From Multifurca ochricompacta (taxonomy: Eukaryota > Basidiomycota > Agaricomycetes > Russulales > Russulaceae), in contig WTXG01000188.1 in NCBI GenBank assembly GCA_022496185.1, positions 1-64,000 of the forward strand: a stretch of DNA of 64,000 bases, in the 5' to 3' direction. Numbering within the stretch: position 1 is the first letter of the stretch; every line of letters begins with the position of its first letter. Under the pieces are notes generated by a model. The model ran no database searches, was not told the DNA's origin, and saw only the letters and a list, made by a program, of their open reading frames with translations. Below, in pieces: positions 33,918 to 45,888 of this stretch. The translations under genes and the position numbers were made by a program.

Positions 33918-36900
33918 ATGTCTTCAGCTTCAATTCCTCGTACACATATTCCGACAATTGCCTCTTCTTCTCATTTCAAGCTCATCCTAGATGCCGCTCT
34001 GGATCGGTATCTTACAAACACTGGCATAAATCTGTCCGAACACCAGCTTCTCAATAAGCTGAAAGGATGCGACAACGCGGACGCCGTCATCGACGTACTT
34101 CGAGGAGGATCGTCTCGGTTTAACATATTTCGGAACGGAAATCACAAGACGCGGCTCCTAAGGGGACTTAAACCAACAGTGAATATACTCCTCGCCCTCA
34201 CGAACTGCGCACCACTCGTAAATGGCATTGGTTTGGTGAGTTCTAACTGGTGTGGCCCATTCGCTATGACCGGCTTACAACATGTTCTCTTTCAGGTGTT
34301 TCCACCCGCACAGGCCATATTTTCTGCTATTGATGTCCTTCTCTCTGTCCGTATCTCCCTCCCTTGCTTCCAACCGGTTGTCTCACCTTCATTCCAAGGC
34401 ATCAAAGAAGATCAGTGATAATTACGATTCTCTACTCAACCTCTTTGAATCCATACAACGCTTTCTCATCCGCCTCAAGATTTACACTTCCCCTGAGACC
34501 CCCTTCACCGAGTCCATGGTCGAGATCCTCGTCAAGACGATGGCGGAACTGCTCACCATTCTCGCTCTGGCGACGAAACAGATTCAACAAGGACGACTCA
34601 GTGAGTGAACTACCGTTTTCATGTTCCCGCGATTAAATGTTTGGCAGGGGCGTACGGACGGATGCTGATAGGAGATAATGAGGTCCAGGACGCCCTTCAG
34701 AGGTTGGACAAATTGACCCAGGAAGAGTCTCTCACCGTAGCGGCTCACACGTTTGGTAATGTGAACAAGATATTGTGTTCGTCCTCCCTTTCATAGTAAT
34801 ATTATAGACAACGCGGCTAAGGAATTCTTTGCAGATGATCAGATGAATAAGGACATTCGGACATGGCTGTCAGCTCCTGACCCATCTACAAATCACAACA
34901 TTGCGCGGAAACTTTACCATGAGGGAACCGCCAAGTGGTTCGTTGAAGGCGAAAGATTCAAGGAATGGAAATCGGAGGGTTCACTTCTATGGTTAAATGG
35001 GAATGGTAGGTTGACTGCGCTATTTGAGTGCTTCTTGTTGCTGACGGTCTTTTCTTGAAAGCGGGATCTGGAAAGAGCATCCTTTGGTACGTTTGCCTAG
35101 CATTATAGGGTATCGCCAGCACTCATCTGAATGGTCAGTTCCACCATCGTTGAGGATATCCAGCGTTCTGCTGGATCTGCCTGCTTTGGGTACTTTTATT
35201 GCGACTTTCGAGACAAGGAAAAGCAAAATATCCGTGGTCTATTGTCCTCTCTCTTGATACAGTTATATCCTCAGTCAGATGCCTACCGTTCCATCGTCTC
35301 TGAACTGTACTCGAAACATGGCAATGGCCAGAAGCAGCCCGACGAGAAGGATCTTGCAGAAACTTTGAAGGCCATGCTCGTAACACCCATTCAGGATGCG
35401 ATGTACATCATCATTGATGCTCTGACGAATGTCCTCTCACTGGAATGCCGTCTAAACGCGAAGAAGTATTGGACCTTATCAAAGACCTCGTCGACCTCCG
35501 CCTCTCAAATTTAAGGATCTGCGTTACTAGTCGTCCCGAACCAGATATTCAGTCAGCTTTTACAGAGCTGGCGCATTGTCCTGTATCCCTTCATGCGGAA
35601 GGTGGGCAAACGCAGGACATCTTCGAATATATCTACTCAACGGTCAATACGGACCTAAAAATGAGGCTGTGGGAGCCGGAGAGAAAGAAACTTGTGATAG
35701 ATATGCTCTCGGAAAGGGCAAATGGAATGTAAGCTTCAAACCAAAACGAATATTTATTTCGCGATCATTATTCATGTCGTGGTGTAGGTTTAGATGGGTT
35801 TTCTGCCAACTGGAGACATTGCGCCGGTGTCAACCGAGGAACTTCCATTTGACGCTCGAATCACTCCCAGAAACACTGGATGAAACATATGAGGCCACGC
35901 TACGGAGGATTGACGAGAAGGACTGGAAGTTTGCCCATCGTCTATTCCAATGCCTTGCGTTCTCTGCTCGTCCACTCCAGTCAAGGAGGTTGCGACAATG
36001 CTTGAATTTGATTTGACGCTGGCAATATGCCAAAGCATGACGTAACTTGGCGAAACCCGGACTGTAACGGAGCTGTACTGTCCACATGCTCGAGCTTGGT
36101 TGTCATTGTCAATCACGTTGATGACAAAGGAGAAGAGAGTCGTGTTGTACAATTTCGCACTTCTCTGTGCGGGAATTCTGACCTCAGACCGGCTGGCGGA
36201 TCGACGGAAAGGCGCTACCACGTTCTCCCCAAGAATCGCATAGGGTGCTTGCGCAGACATGCCTGAGCACGCTTCTCGGATTCGACAAGACCACGGACAC
36301 CAATACTATCGAGAACTTCCCGTTGTCTCGATATGCAGCAGAATACTGGGTCGATCACGCGCGATTCGAAGATGTCTTCATGATTTACGAGATGGAATAG
36401 AAACCTTGTTTGACCCAGACAAGACCCATTTCTAGCTTGGATTGGAATACATGACCCTGACAAGTACCGGGGGAGGGGACAAAAGACACTTCGGTACACC
36501 CAATATACTACGCAGCCTCTTCGGCTTCCCGCAGCTGGTGGAATATCTGGGATTAAGCAACCTGGGAGTGTGAATCTCGAGGTGGCGTTTATGATACACC
36601 GTTACAAGCGGCATGCGTAATTGGCCAAATGGAGATGGTGAAATGGCTGCTAGACCATGGGCTGATGTCAATGCGGAGGGCGGCCGTTTTGGATATGCTC
36701 TGCAGGCAGCGGCATACAATGGACATTTGGGAGATCGTGAAATGGCTGCTAGACCATGGCGCTGATCTCAATGCGGAGGGCGGCCATTTGGATATCTCTG
36801 CAGGCAGCGGCATCCTGGACATTTGGAGATCGTGAAATGGCTGCTAGACCATGGCGCTGATCTCAATGCGGAGGGCGGCCATTTGGATATGCTCTGCAGG

Positions 36901-37948
36901 CAGCGGCATACAATGGACATTTGGAGATCGTGAAATGGCTGCTAGACCATGGCGCTGATCTCAATGCGGAGGGCGGCAATTTTGGATATGCTCTGCAGGC
37001 AGCGGCACTCCGTGGACATTTGGAGATCGTGAAATTGCTGCTAGACCATGGCGCTGATGTCAATGCGGAGGGTGGCGAATTTGGATATGCTCTGCAGGCA
37101 GCGGCATACAATGGACATTTGGGGATCGTGAAATGGCTGCTAGACCATGGCGCTGATCTCAATGCGGAGGGCGGCCGTTTTGGATATGCTCTGCAGCAGC
37201 GGCATCAATGGACATTTGGAGATGGTGAAATGGCTGCTAGACCATGGCGCTGATCTCAATGCGAAGGCGGCATTTGGATATGCTCTGCGGCAGCGGCATC
37301 TGGACATTTGGAGATCGTGAAATGGCTGCTAGACCATGGCGCTGATCTCAATGCGGAGGGCGGCAATTTTGGATATGCTCTGCAGGCAGCGGCACTCTGG
37401 ACATTTGGAGATCGTGAAATGGCTGCTAGACCATGGCGCTGATGTCAATGCGAGGGGGCGAATTTGGATATGCTCTGCAGGCAGCGGCATACAAAGGACA
37501 TTTGGAGATCGTGAAATGGCTGCTAGACCATGGCGCTGATCTCAATGCGAAGGGTGGCCGTTATGGATATGCTCTGCAGGCAGCGGCACTCTTTGGATAT
37601 TTGGAGATCGTGAAATGGCTGGTAGACCATGGCGCTGATCTCAATGCGGAGAGCGGCCATTTTGGATATGCTCTGCAGGCCGCGGCAGAAAATGGACATT
37701 TGGAGATCGTGAAATGGCTGCTAGACCATGGCGCTGATGTCAATGCGAAGGGCGGCAATTATGGAAATGCTCTGCAGGTAGCGGCATACCATGGACATTT
37801 GGAGATGGTGAAATTGCTACTAGACCATGGCGCTGATGTCAATGTGGAGGGCGGCATTTATGGATATGCTCTGCAGGCAGTGGCATCCAAAGGACATGTG
37901 GAGATCGAGAAATTGTTGATCGAGCACGGTGCGAGGATCAACGTGTAG
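33918..37948 (+). pseudogene. NLR-like gene copy 2, frameshifted
   Basis: All exon joints of copy 1 are conserved at +10316 for the first six exons (33918-34235, 34296-34346, 34399-34600, 34648-34755, 34835-35005, 35062-35086). Exon 7 lacks two codons near 35160, then loses one G in the Walker B DALDE region (about 35424). From 35980 to 37480 there are many more one-base losses, mostly shortened runs (AA to A, CCC to CC, GGGG to GGG). The 14 ankyrin units therefore fall into several frames. It is a pseudogene, or a real gene with uncorrected sequencing errors. Confidence 0.85.
36590..37945 (+). repeat. Array of 14 ankyrin-coding repeats, frame-broken
   Basis: About one more unit than copy 1, with spacing often 96-98 bp instead of 99 because of one-base deletions. 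The last five units (from about 37433) share one frame. Units here favour the GHLEIVKWLLDHGADLN form, unlike copy 1, so the two arrays were homogenised separately. Confidence 0.85.
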
Positions 37949-38331
37949 AGCTACAAGTGGCATCTTTTTAAGGTCATTCTAGAATTCAAGGGAACTACTG
38001 TGTATGTATGTATCTTTGCAGGATCATTGTTGTAAGGATAGCTCGGCGCTGGCCGTCCCTTCATTTCCGGACCAGTAAATATGCTCTTATTTCCAGACAG
38101 CTTTGTTTAATAAAAATATCTGATACCTTTGTTCTGGCCGGAGGATCTGAGAGACTCTGATAGCATCTTCGCATTATGGGTGCTCCGCCGGGCCATTTTC
38201 CCGTTTTTTCCGGTTCCCGTTGTTTGTTCTAGTTTGGATGTCTCTCTCGAACGTGGGAAATTCCTTCGACCTGACATCTTTGAGTCACATGTCAAATTTA
38301 AAGTGCGATGGTAAGGTGATCATTTCTGTGT

Positions 38332-38370
38332 GTCACCGTCACCGTCACCGTCACCGTCACCATCACTCGT
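38332..38370 (+). repeat. CACCGT hexanucleotide microsatellite
   Basis: Five or more tandem copies. Unit 1 has only about three at 27928-27945, so the tract has changed length since duplication. Confidence 0.85.
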
Positions 38371-38500
38371 CACCCGAGTTTCCCCCTTTCGCTGGTGTCC
38401 GTTCGTGCGCGTATCTGTGTCCATAGGTGTGCTGATCCGTGATTGCCATCTCATCGATTCCATTCATCTTCATCATGGGTCAAAGGTAAAGAGGCGGGGG

Positions 38501-39170
38501 TTGCATGGGGTTGGCTAGGGTGGGGGGTCATCTCTCGCACAACCACACGTATCACCGGTTTTTATCCGTGTGCGCCGGACTGGTATTTGACCAACCACGA
38601 TTAATTTTGCCACGCTACCTGACTACTTCAGCACAAGAAGTGTTTCATCAATAAAATCAATACAACACTACACTACACTACCCCCTTTCATTTCCGAATT
38701 GTCAAATGCCACTAGATCCGAGGATGATTATCATCATTCATCATGTTTCCAAACCCACGCGCTGGGCTTGGTTCCATAAAGTATGACCTTTTGTGACCTT
38801 TATGAAAACATATTTTCAATATTCCATGAGAGAGAAGAGGAATGGACGGGAGAAGAGAACTGGTAGTACCAATGTGTGTGGAGAGATCTTGACTGATTGC
38901 CGACCCCGTCCCCACTTCAATGCCCGTATCCGATTTGAACACAAACAGTATATAATTTTCTCATCCGGGCTTGATTACTCCGGAGTAGATAGGCGATATT
39001 CTAACCGAATATGTCCAACAAACTTCCCGACTAAGCGACGAGTTTACAAGTGATCAATTTCAATTCTGGTGGTCATAGTTGACCCCCTGCCCCTATTGTA
39101 TTTGCGCGCGCGCACATAAATAATCGGTCCCACCCTTCCCTCGACAGTTTTCTTCTTGGTCTACGGCGAC
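38501..39170. other. Intergenic between NLR copy 2 and SDR
   Basis: Partly matches 28750-29010 of unit 1. Sequence from about 38780 to 39170 is what unit 1 lost with the SDR 5' part and probably includes the SDR promoter. No gene seen. Confidence 0.5.
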
Positions 39171-40437
39171 ATGTCTAAAGAATCCAGGTGATTCTTCGTA
39201 TTTTCATCCAATTCCAATATCCTTCTCTCAAATTGATGTTACCAGTAATAATCCTCTACGGCGTCTGATTGGCAGCGACGAGGAGCCCCCGGTCACATTG
39301 CACCACGAGTACGCTCTCTCGATCTACCTCTATGTAGCCTTAAACCGAGGAGGCTTTTTATAGCGTCTACCCTGCTGTTGACCCATCCCAGCTCATTTCC
39401 AACCAAGCTTTCCAGGGCAAACGTGTCATTGTCACAGGCGCATCACGAGGCATCGGCGAAGATGTTGCCTTCACGTTCGCCCGTGCGGGTGCATCCATAG
39501 TACTCGTTGCGCGGACCGAGTCTCAGGTCGATGCGGTGGAAAGTCGGATCTTGGAACAAGTCCCAAATGCGCAGATCTTGAAAGCTGCGGTGGTCGTGAT
39601 GGACCCAGCGAAAGTCGAAGTGGCCGTGACACGGGCGGTTGAATGATTTGGCGGCGTGGATGTACTCGTCGCGGCGGCTGGTACGGCGCGTAGCATGACA
39701 GTCGGTGCACCAAACAGTTTTGCCGCTCGGCGCCTCCATATATTGAAACTAATTGAAATACAAAGCCGTCTCGCAGGCAGATCCATATGATTGGTGGAAT
39801 ACCTTGGAAATCAATCTTCGTGGTGTCTTCAATGTTGTTCGGTGAGCGTTCTATCGTTTCCGATAGTGATAGGAATGGCCATTGTTAACCCTATGCTACG
39901 CATAAAGGTATGCATTACCGCACCTTGAGAAGTCACATGGTCGCATCATCGCAATAACCTCCATCTCGTCCCAACTCCGCGTACCCTTCGCGAGTGATTA
40001 TTGTGTCTCAAAGCATGCACTCACACGTTTTATGGAATTTGTTCCCATTGGTAAGCCCTTTGTGCTTCCTCGAGTTGGGGGGGGGGGGGTTAGAGACTCG
40101 TGCTTAAGTTGCCAATACAGAACATCCGAAAGTGCTGGCATTCCCGGTCCATCCGGGCGCTATTCTCACAGAACTCTCGAAAGCGAGTGGTTACCCAGCT
40201 GAGTTGTTTAATGACACTGTGGGATTAGCGTCCGCTTATATATTACACTTGGCCGCTGGAAATGCTGACTGGTTGAACGGGCGGTACGTACCCTCTTGCT
40301 GCTCCGCATTAGTTGGGTGATGATCGTCATACAAAGGTACTCTTCTGCTTGCTGGGATATCACGGAACTAGAACGGGATTGGAAGGAACAGGCATTGGAG
40401 AAGGGTGCGCTAGTGAATAAACTGTATCTCCCCCAAT
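39171..40437 (+). pseudogene. Short-chain dehydrogenase/reductase, copy 2, near-complete
   Basis: A start codon at 39171 is followed by two short introns. The core has the cofactor motif VIVTGASRGIG, DVLVAAAG, NLRGVFNVV, then after an intron RIIAITSISSQ and the catalytic YCVSKHAL, and after another intron VLAFPVHPGAILTEL and DWLNGRYV. TGA at 39644-39646 falls where homologues usually have Arg before FGG (VE-stop-FGG), consistent with CGA to TGA. The early exon joints are not all in frame. The enzyme class oxidises or reduces alcohols and ketones with NAD(P); the substrate is unknown. Confidence 0.8.
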
Positions 40438-40519
40438 GAATGGGTGGGGGTGGATGTGGATGAATGCGTGTTTATGCGTTTAAATGCGACCATGTGATAT
40501 GGTTGGATTATATGCAGTA

Positions 40520-41279
40520 TAGGGTTGCGGAAAATATTCGAGGCCGATATTTTACTGGTAATTTACAGAGGGTCTGATGGGAAGGTGGTAATTTACTGTA
40601 ATTTACCGTAAAAAATTCCACGTGATACTTTCACGTGATGTTTTCAATATAATTCCATTTCCATCGAGAAGTCGTTGTCTAGGGGCTCTCCGAGAGCTTC
40701 TGGAGGGTTAGGAGCAGCCACAGAAATGTCACCTGATGGTTCATCAGAAAGAGCTGCTGCAAGACACTGAGATGACGGATTGTGAGACCTCAAGAGAAAG
40801 TTCAGGACGGAATGTCTCAAGATTCGGCTCATCCAACCAACTATCATCCTCATCATAATCCGAATTCTCATCCAGTTTGCCATCTGACTTCGAAAAGAAC
40901 CTGTTCTTGAGTCAAAACTGAAGTGCAAGCTACAGAAATACTGTCCTTAAATACTGTAAAGAGCATGCTGCGCTATAGTCATAAGGATTGTATCTTAATC
41001 ATAATAAATGAGTGGAATGTTAGTAATATATTACAATGCACCGGCAACACCGGTCACCTCTGATCCGGTCCGGCTTACCCTGATCCGTTCCCGGCTCAAC
41101 AGCTCACTTGTATATTTAGTTTAGTTGAATTTTTGAACTCATATATTAGTCACGTGGGCACGTGACCTGGTGGTAAATTACTATTCCCACTGCGACCCAG
41201 TAAATTACCAGTAAATTACCGGTAAATTACCGGTAAATAATGGGTTCGTAAAAAAGTACCCCTTTTTTCCGCAACCCTA
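40520..41279. mobile_element. Terminal-inverted-repeat element (GGTAATTTAC type)
   Basis: TAGGGTTGCGGAAAA on the left pairs with TTTTCCGCAACCCTA on the right. Both subterminal zones repeat GGTAATTTAC/GTAAATTACC. Unit 1 lacks it at the paralogous site (about 29535). The flanks (atgcagta and atgtatat) are only half identical, so the 8-bp duplication is not convincing. The interior holds an inverted LTR-like fragment (40905-41105). No transposase. Confidence 0.72.
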
Positions 41280-41389
41280 ATGTATATCTAAGTTAATTGT
41301 GAACACGTGATCTTATCACTAAGCGTGATCACAATTATGTTGGACCGCTATCCCGGTATCCCTGAACCGGTATTCTGGTTCAACATTTA

Positions 41390-41880
41390 CTAGCATCAGG
41401 ACAGTTACTTGTGCAACCATCGTGTTTTCACCTGGGCCATCAGGATCCTCCCCAGATGTCTGTAATCACCCCTCTTGCATGCTCTCTTTGGCCCAGAGAA
41501 AGGGCTGTTGCTCTTTCACTGCCACGTCACGTCACCTTCGGCCATGTGTTCATTGTGAGTGTGTATACATGCGATCACCACCTAAGGACCTGCTAGACGA
41601 AGACTATTCTTTTGCTGCTCCATACACTCCAGAGCCTCTCCCATTCTTCCGCTTCTGCCCCCGGTTGGAAAACTCCTGTATGGGTAGCTCGGTGCACTCG
41701 GTATCTCCCATCTTCTCAATACTCGCCCCCCTCCTCCTGTTTTCATTTGCTTCTCTATTGTCTTGTCTCGAATCCACAACCTTTGCTGCACCACACCACA
41801 AATTCCCCTGACACGGTGTCAGCTACATCTGTCCTTTGTCCTTGCTCTCTCAAGCATTCTTTTTCCCGTTTATTCTAAAT
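41390..41880 (+). repeat. Duplicated module, copy 2
   Basis: Matches 29940-30730 and 15400-15880. It is followed by 41881-42292, which matches 30731-31120 and ends the segmental duplication at ccaatctcgt. Confidence 0.7.
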
Positions 41881-42292
41881 ACACCACAACTTGGGTTGGG
41901 TAGAGAGATAGTATCTCCGTTGAAGAGTGGATGAATGGCTAGGATATCTAATTGTCACGCACAGCAAGGCGTGTCGGGTCAATGTCGATTCGAAAGAAAA
42001 AAATGGAGTTGTTCGCTGATCGTGGTGCAGGATATTGATTCACGAATATCTAGATCTAGTAAGAACCAGAAAACTAGACTTGAGGTCTAGTCCAAGTCGC
42101 AACCAGTTCTTGTACCTAAAGCTACTGGTAAAAGGAAGATTCGGCAATGTGATCTGAAAGAAGGGTCAGTGGAGTGTCGCCATATATCATGGTGGAAGCA
42201 CACTGAGATAAGGATGACGAACTTTTGTGTCCTAATGATAGGACTGCTAAGAAGTAGGGTGTAGGTTGTAGGTTCTTCCAGTCCAATCTCGT

Positions 42293-43400
42293 ACCTCCAG
42301 CAAAAATCAATTAGACATAGCTTGTCCATCTCGCATGATCTTATTCTTGCCTTGACCCATCCTCAAACCAAAAAAGGAGGGGACTGGTCTATTATACAGG
42401 TGCAGCAGCAACCCACATCTACCAAGATCCATCCGACAATCCCCCAAATGGACATGCAATGCAAATACAGGGGACTGGGGTGCCAGTTGACAGTCCTCGA
42501 GAATGTTCACAAAGCAGCAAGGAGCTCATTCTCGACCCCGCGCTCTCACTCTCTTGCCTGCACCTGCACCTGCACCTGTTCAGCACATGCCTTGACAGCA
42601 AGTACCTCTCGCTCGCGTACGGCCTCGCTCTCCCAGGTGAGTACGTAGGAAGGCATGATGTAGAGCTTGTAGTCCAATCGCCACTTGATGTAAAACACCA
42701 TGTAAATCGGTGCAGAGGTCGGTTCCCAGTATACTTGCGAGACACCACCACTTTCTGTTTTGTTTTGTTTTTTTGAAAACAAATGTATCCCCCACGAATT
42801 TTTTTTTTCGACATTTTAACGCTTTTTTAGCGAGAGTGCGAGAAGCAAACACAGAATTGTAAGGGAGTACTTTGTCCTGAAAACGCGCAAAACTTGTTAT
42901 AATCAATCTGGCTTTCGTGGTTGATCACTGCGAAGAGCTCATGGTCGTACAGCGCTTCTGGGCCAGGATAGTTGCTCATTTAGCCAATCCAGAACCATGA
43001 ACTAACGTTTTTGTGGGGCCTGAAACAGGGGATTCATGGTCTGCTGCCGTCAAGTTACCTTACTCACCCCCACCGCTGACATCCCTAAAGTGGTAATCTT
43101 GTCACACGACTCAAATTTGTAATAATATTTATTTTAAAAAGGAAGTTATCATTGAATATCTATTTTAATAAGGGAAGTTATCAACAAAATATAAGTTGGA
43201 ATAAGATCAGATAACTCTCCCCACACTGACATCCCTAAAGTAGTAATATTGCCACATGACTGTGATTTGTAATAATATTTATTTTAAAAAGGAAAGTTAT
43301 CAATGATATATCAGTACAAATCAGTAAGGATTAGATAAGAACTTTGGTGTTCTTGTGTGTTCTCACTACTCTATGTCTAGCTATTTTATGACTTTCCTTG
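42293..43400. other. Mostly unassigned; weak minus-strand ORF
   Basis: A 78-codon minus ORF (42546-42782) reads like protein (YWEPTSAPIYMVFYIKW) but I do not recognise it. A possible LINE-like T-run lies at 42750-42775. 43075-43150 and 43225-43303 are direct repeats of about 76 bp containing tttgtaataatatttatttt. Confidence 0.35.
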
Positions 43401-43404
43401 TGTA

Positions 43405-44673
43405 TCATGTGTTCTCATCAGAACGTGTGGGTCTAGAGCAGTAGAACATTGAGGTGCTTGTTTCTGGTTGCCATGTCGTTGGTAATAATCCTCTTGTTGT
43501 CCTCATCTGCCTCTCCTTTCCTATGCAAGTCTTTGCTAGCCTCAAGAATGAGCCACCCTCTTGTTCCAGCACTTGGAGCATACAGTGGTCCTGGAATTGG
43601 ACCTGGTACTTCAATCCTTCAAGAAATTCTCCAATAATATTGATATTCTCGCTCATGGCCTCTTCAAACATTGAGCTCTCTTGCAATGCTGGTTGGAAAT
43701 CTTGTACATCATTGTCATTGTCATCATTGTCATTGTCATTGTCACCATTGTCATCATCACTGCTATCCTCCCTCTTGCCACCATTTGCTCCAGGGGCTGT
43801 CTTGTCAATTCTTGCAACATTTTGAGGTGCTGGGGGATCTTCACTATGTGGTTTCAAGAGGGGGTGACTCCATATTGGGGCTGTCTGCTGATGTCTTACT
43901 TCAAGGAAGAACAGTGGCAAAACTGGCTGGGCAGCTTGAACAAGATGCTTGCAGAGAAGGAACCAGTTGATTACCATTGCAGGACAGGTACAGATCCATT
44001 GATTTACATCTGGCTGATAAGCTTCATTGATAGGGATTGTGATGGGTGTTCTCAAGAGTTTCTTCCAATTCCACTTGAATTGCTTATGCCACAACGAGAG
44101 CTCTCGATAACGGCCAGTATCTGTAAGTAAGCATTCCAACTTTCGATTATATGATGGTGCAAGTTTGGTGATTAGAATCCAGACTAGAAGATCACACCAT
44201 GGCATGTGAAAGTGATAGAGGAAGTCATGCTTTATTTGTTGCCAGCTGGATCAAAGGTAAGTCTTGGGATTCTCAACAGCTGATCCATACTTACTGGCTT
44301 TCTAGAATCATTGTTGTTTTCAAGATGGGTATTTCTGGATGTGCCAACCACGCCCACAGCTCCCACTGGCCCTTTCGATACCAGTTTTCCCAAAGGTATG
44401 CCCATACCTCTCGTAGGTCATACTTAACACAGAACCCATACATTTTCCGAACAGCCCACTTCTTGATCCCCTCAGGACTTGGGTGTGCGGACCCTGGAAT
44501 CAATGGATGGGCACAGTAATGCCTTTCTAGCATTGTGACAATTGGCTGGTGGTAAATGGCTGGGCAAAATTTCCGTTGGGTTTCATTCTGTAACCCCTCC
44601 TCATCTTCATCGTCACTGCTTTCAGGCTCATGTGGAATGATAGGTCCCTGTGACGAAGCTGGTGCAATGTGGA
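43405..44673 (-). pseudogene. SWIM zinc-finger MULE-related protein, 3' part
   Basis: Two exons (44673-44295 and 44245-43405) join across a 49-bp GT-AG intron (44246-44294) to give TTMILESH then WQQIKHDFLYHFHMP. The SWIM-type motif CTC...CKH follows (WICTCPAMVINWFLLCKHL), then an acidic Asp/Asn run (about 43690-43760) and a tail. This layout matches a SWIM-domain family abundant in agaricomycetes and related to Mutator-like transposases. The 5' part was separated by the solo LTR at 44674 and then gypsy A. The remaining exons have no stops, so disruption may be recent. Confidence 0.75.
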
Positions 44674-45252
44674 TGTTATGAACCCTGTCTCTTCCTGTTT
44701 TCTTTTTCCTGCCCAATGACGACCCCTCGCTGCCGCCCACACTTCATTACCAGATCATGTCTCCATCGTGGGATCTGTCATGTGCTCTTCATCCATCCCC
44801 GTGACCTTTATGTTTACTTGTGATTGTTCTTTGTTATCTTTCCTTATCGCTTATCTCCTTATCATATGACTGGACATTTACTTAATTCCCTATCAGTAGA
44901 AGCTAGGCTTTATGCCCTCCGCTTCCAGATATTTGGGCCCACTTGACTCCGTGATCCTTATCACTAGATGCCCACCTCTTTACATATATAAGTCGACTAT
45001 GGTTTACACTGTAGGGCTCAGACTCAACTTATTGAATACATTGGTGCTTGTCTTCTGGACTCTCCCTTGTCTCTTGAACGTCTGCTTGTCTCAGTGCTTT
45101 TGGCACTTCCCGCTCACCATCGTCTTAGAGTGCAGCCTCTTTGACTTTGACTCATCACACTTAACTCCAAGGAGCCTAATTGGTCCCTTATCCGAACCTC
45201 CATATCACGCTGTCACACAAGTCATGTGGAACATCCCACACTGGACGTAACA
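44674..45252 (+). mobile_element. Solo LTR related to gypsy B
   Basis: The 579-bp unit starts TGTTATGAACC and ends GACGTAACA, a diverged relative of the gypsy B LTRs (586-588 bp). The duplication gtgga flanks it (44669-44673 and 45253-45257). A TATA-like box is near 44985. It interrupts the SWIM/MULE gene. Confidence 0.9.
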
Positions 45253-45271
45253 GTGGAGGGGGGGTACCTTG

Positions 45272-45847
45272 TGTTACAACTCACTGTCAACTGCCTGGAC
45301 AGTGGGTTGTATGCAAAGGGGAAGGGATTTGGAAGTGGGCAAAGGATGAGAGTGAGGGTGAAAGTGCAAGGGAGACGAAGCAAACAGCTCAAGGGCAAGG
45401 GATGAGAAGCCTTCCACAAGGTGGGGCTAATCTCCTAGGTAATCAGGAACCGGATCACAAGTGGACAGTCTGGAGCTGTCCATTCTATTCCTAAAGGGTT
45501 TATATATGTAATTACAACTGGGACTTTGGTCTGTGCACCACTTTAGGGGAGGTTAACTTTGCTTTAACTCCCTACTGATCCACCAATGAGAATAGCCCCA
45601 CTTTTGGGCTTCAAAATCCGCAGTCCGCAGTCCGCAGTTTGTGGACTGCTGTTTAGGCATTGTGGGGTTCTGTTAGTACTCTTCCCACAGGTCTCCAATT
45701 TGGCAGGAGTCCGGCCCTGGACTGGACCGGCCTTTCTCTGGTCTTAATCTAGGGTTATCTTTGTCTCTGAGGGTTCTACAAGGTCTTTGGGAGCATCTGG
45801 GGATTTCTGGGGGGTCAGGAGGTTTTTAAGGGTGTCAGTTCATGACA
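45272..45847 (-). repeat. 3' LTR of gypsy A
   Basis: 576 bp, TGTTACAAC to CATGACA on the plus strand. Next to it at 45848 the minus strand reads a purine tract (aaagaggggatag). The LTR matches the solo copy at 8697-9272. Confidence 0.92.
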
Positions 45848-45888
45848 CTATCCCCTCTTTAGGGCCTTGCTGTGCCACAGCAAGTTTG

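Larger units (their letters stand above)
31121..42292 (+). repeat. Segmental duplication, unit 2 (AKR - NLR - SDR)
   Basis: Second copy of 17273-31120. It lacks the transposons of unit 1 and retains the longer SDR copy, but its NLR copy is frameshifted. It carries its own inverted-repeat element (40520-41279). Confidence 0.85.

Noticed and set aside
40512..41287. 8-bp target duplication for the 40520-41279 element
   Set aside because: The flanks match at only four of eight positions.
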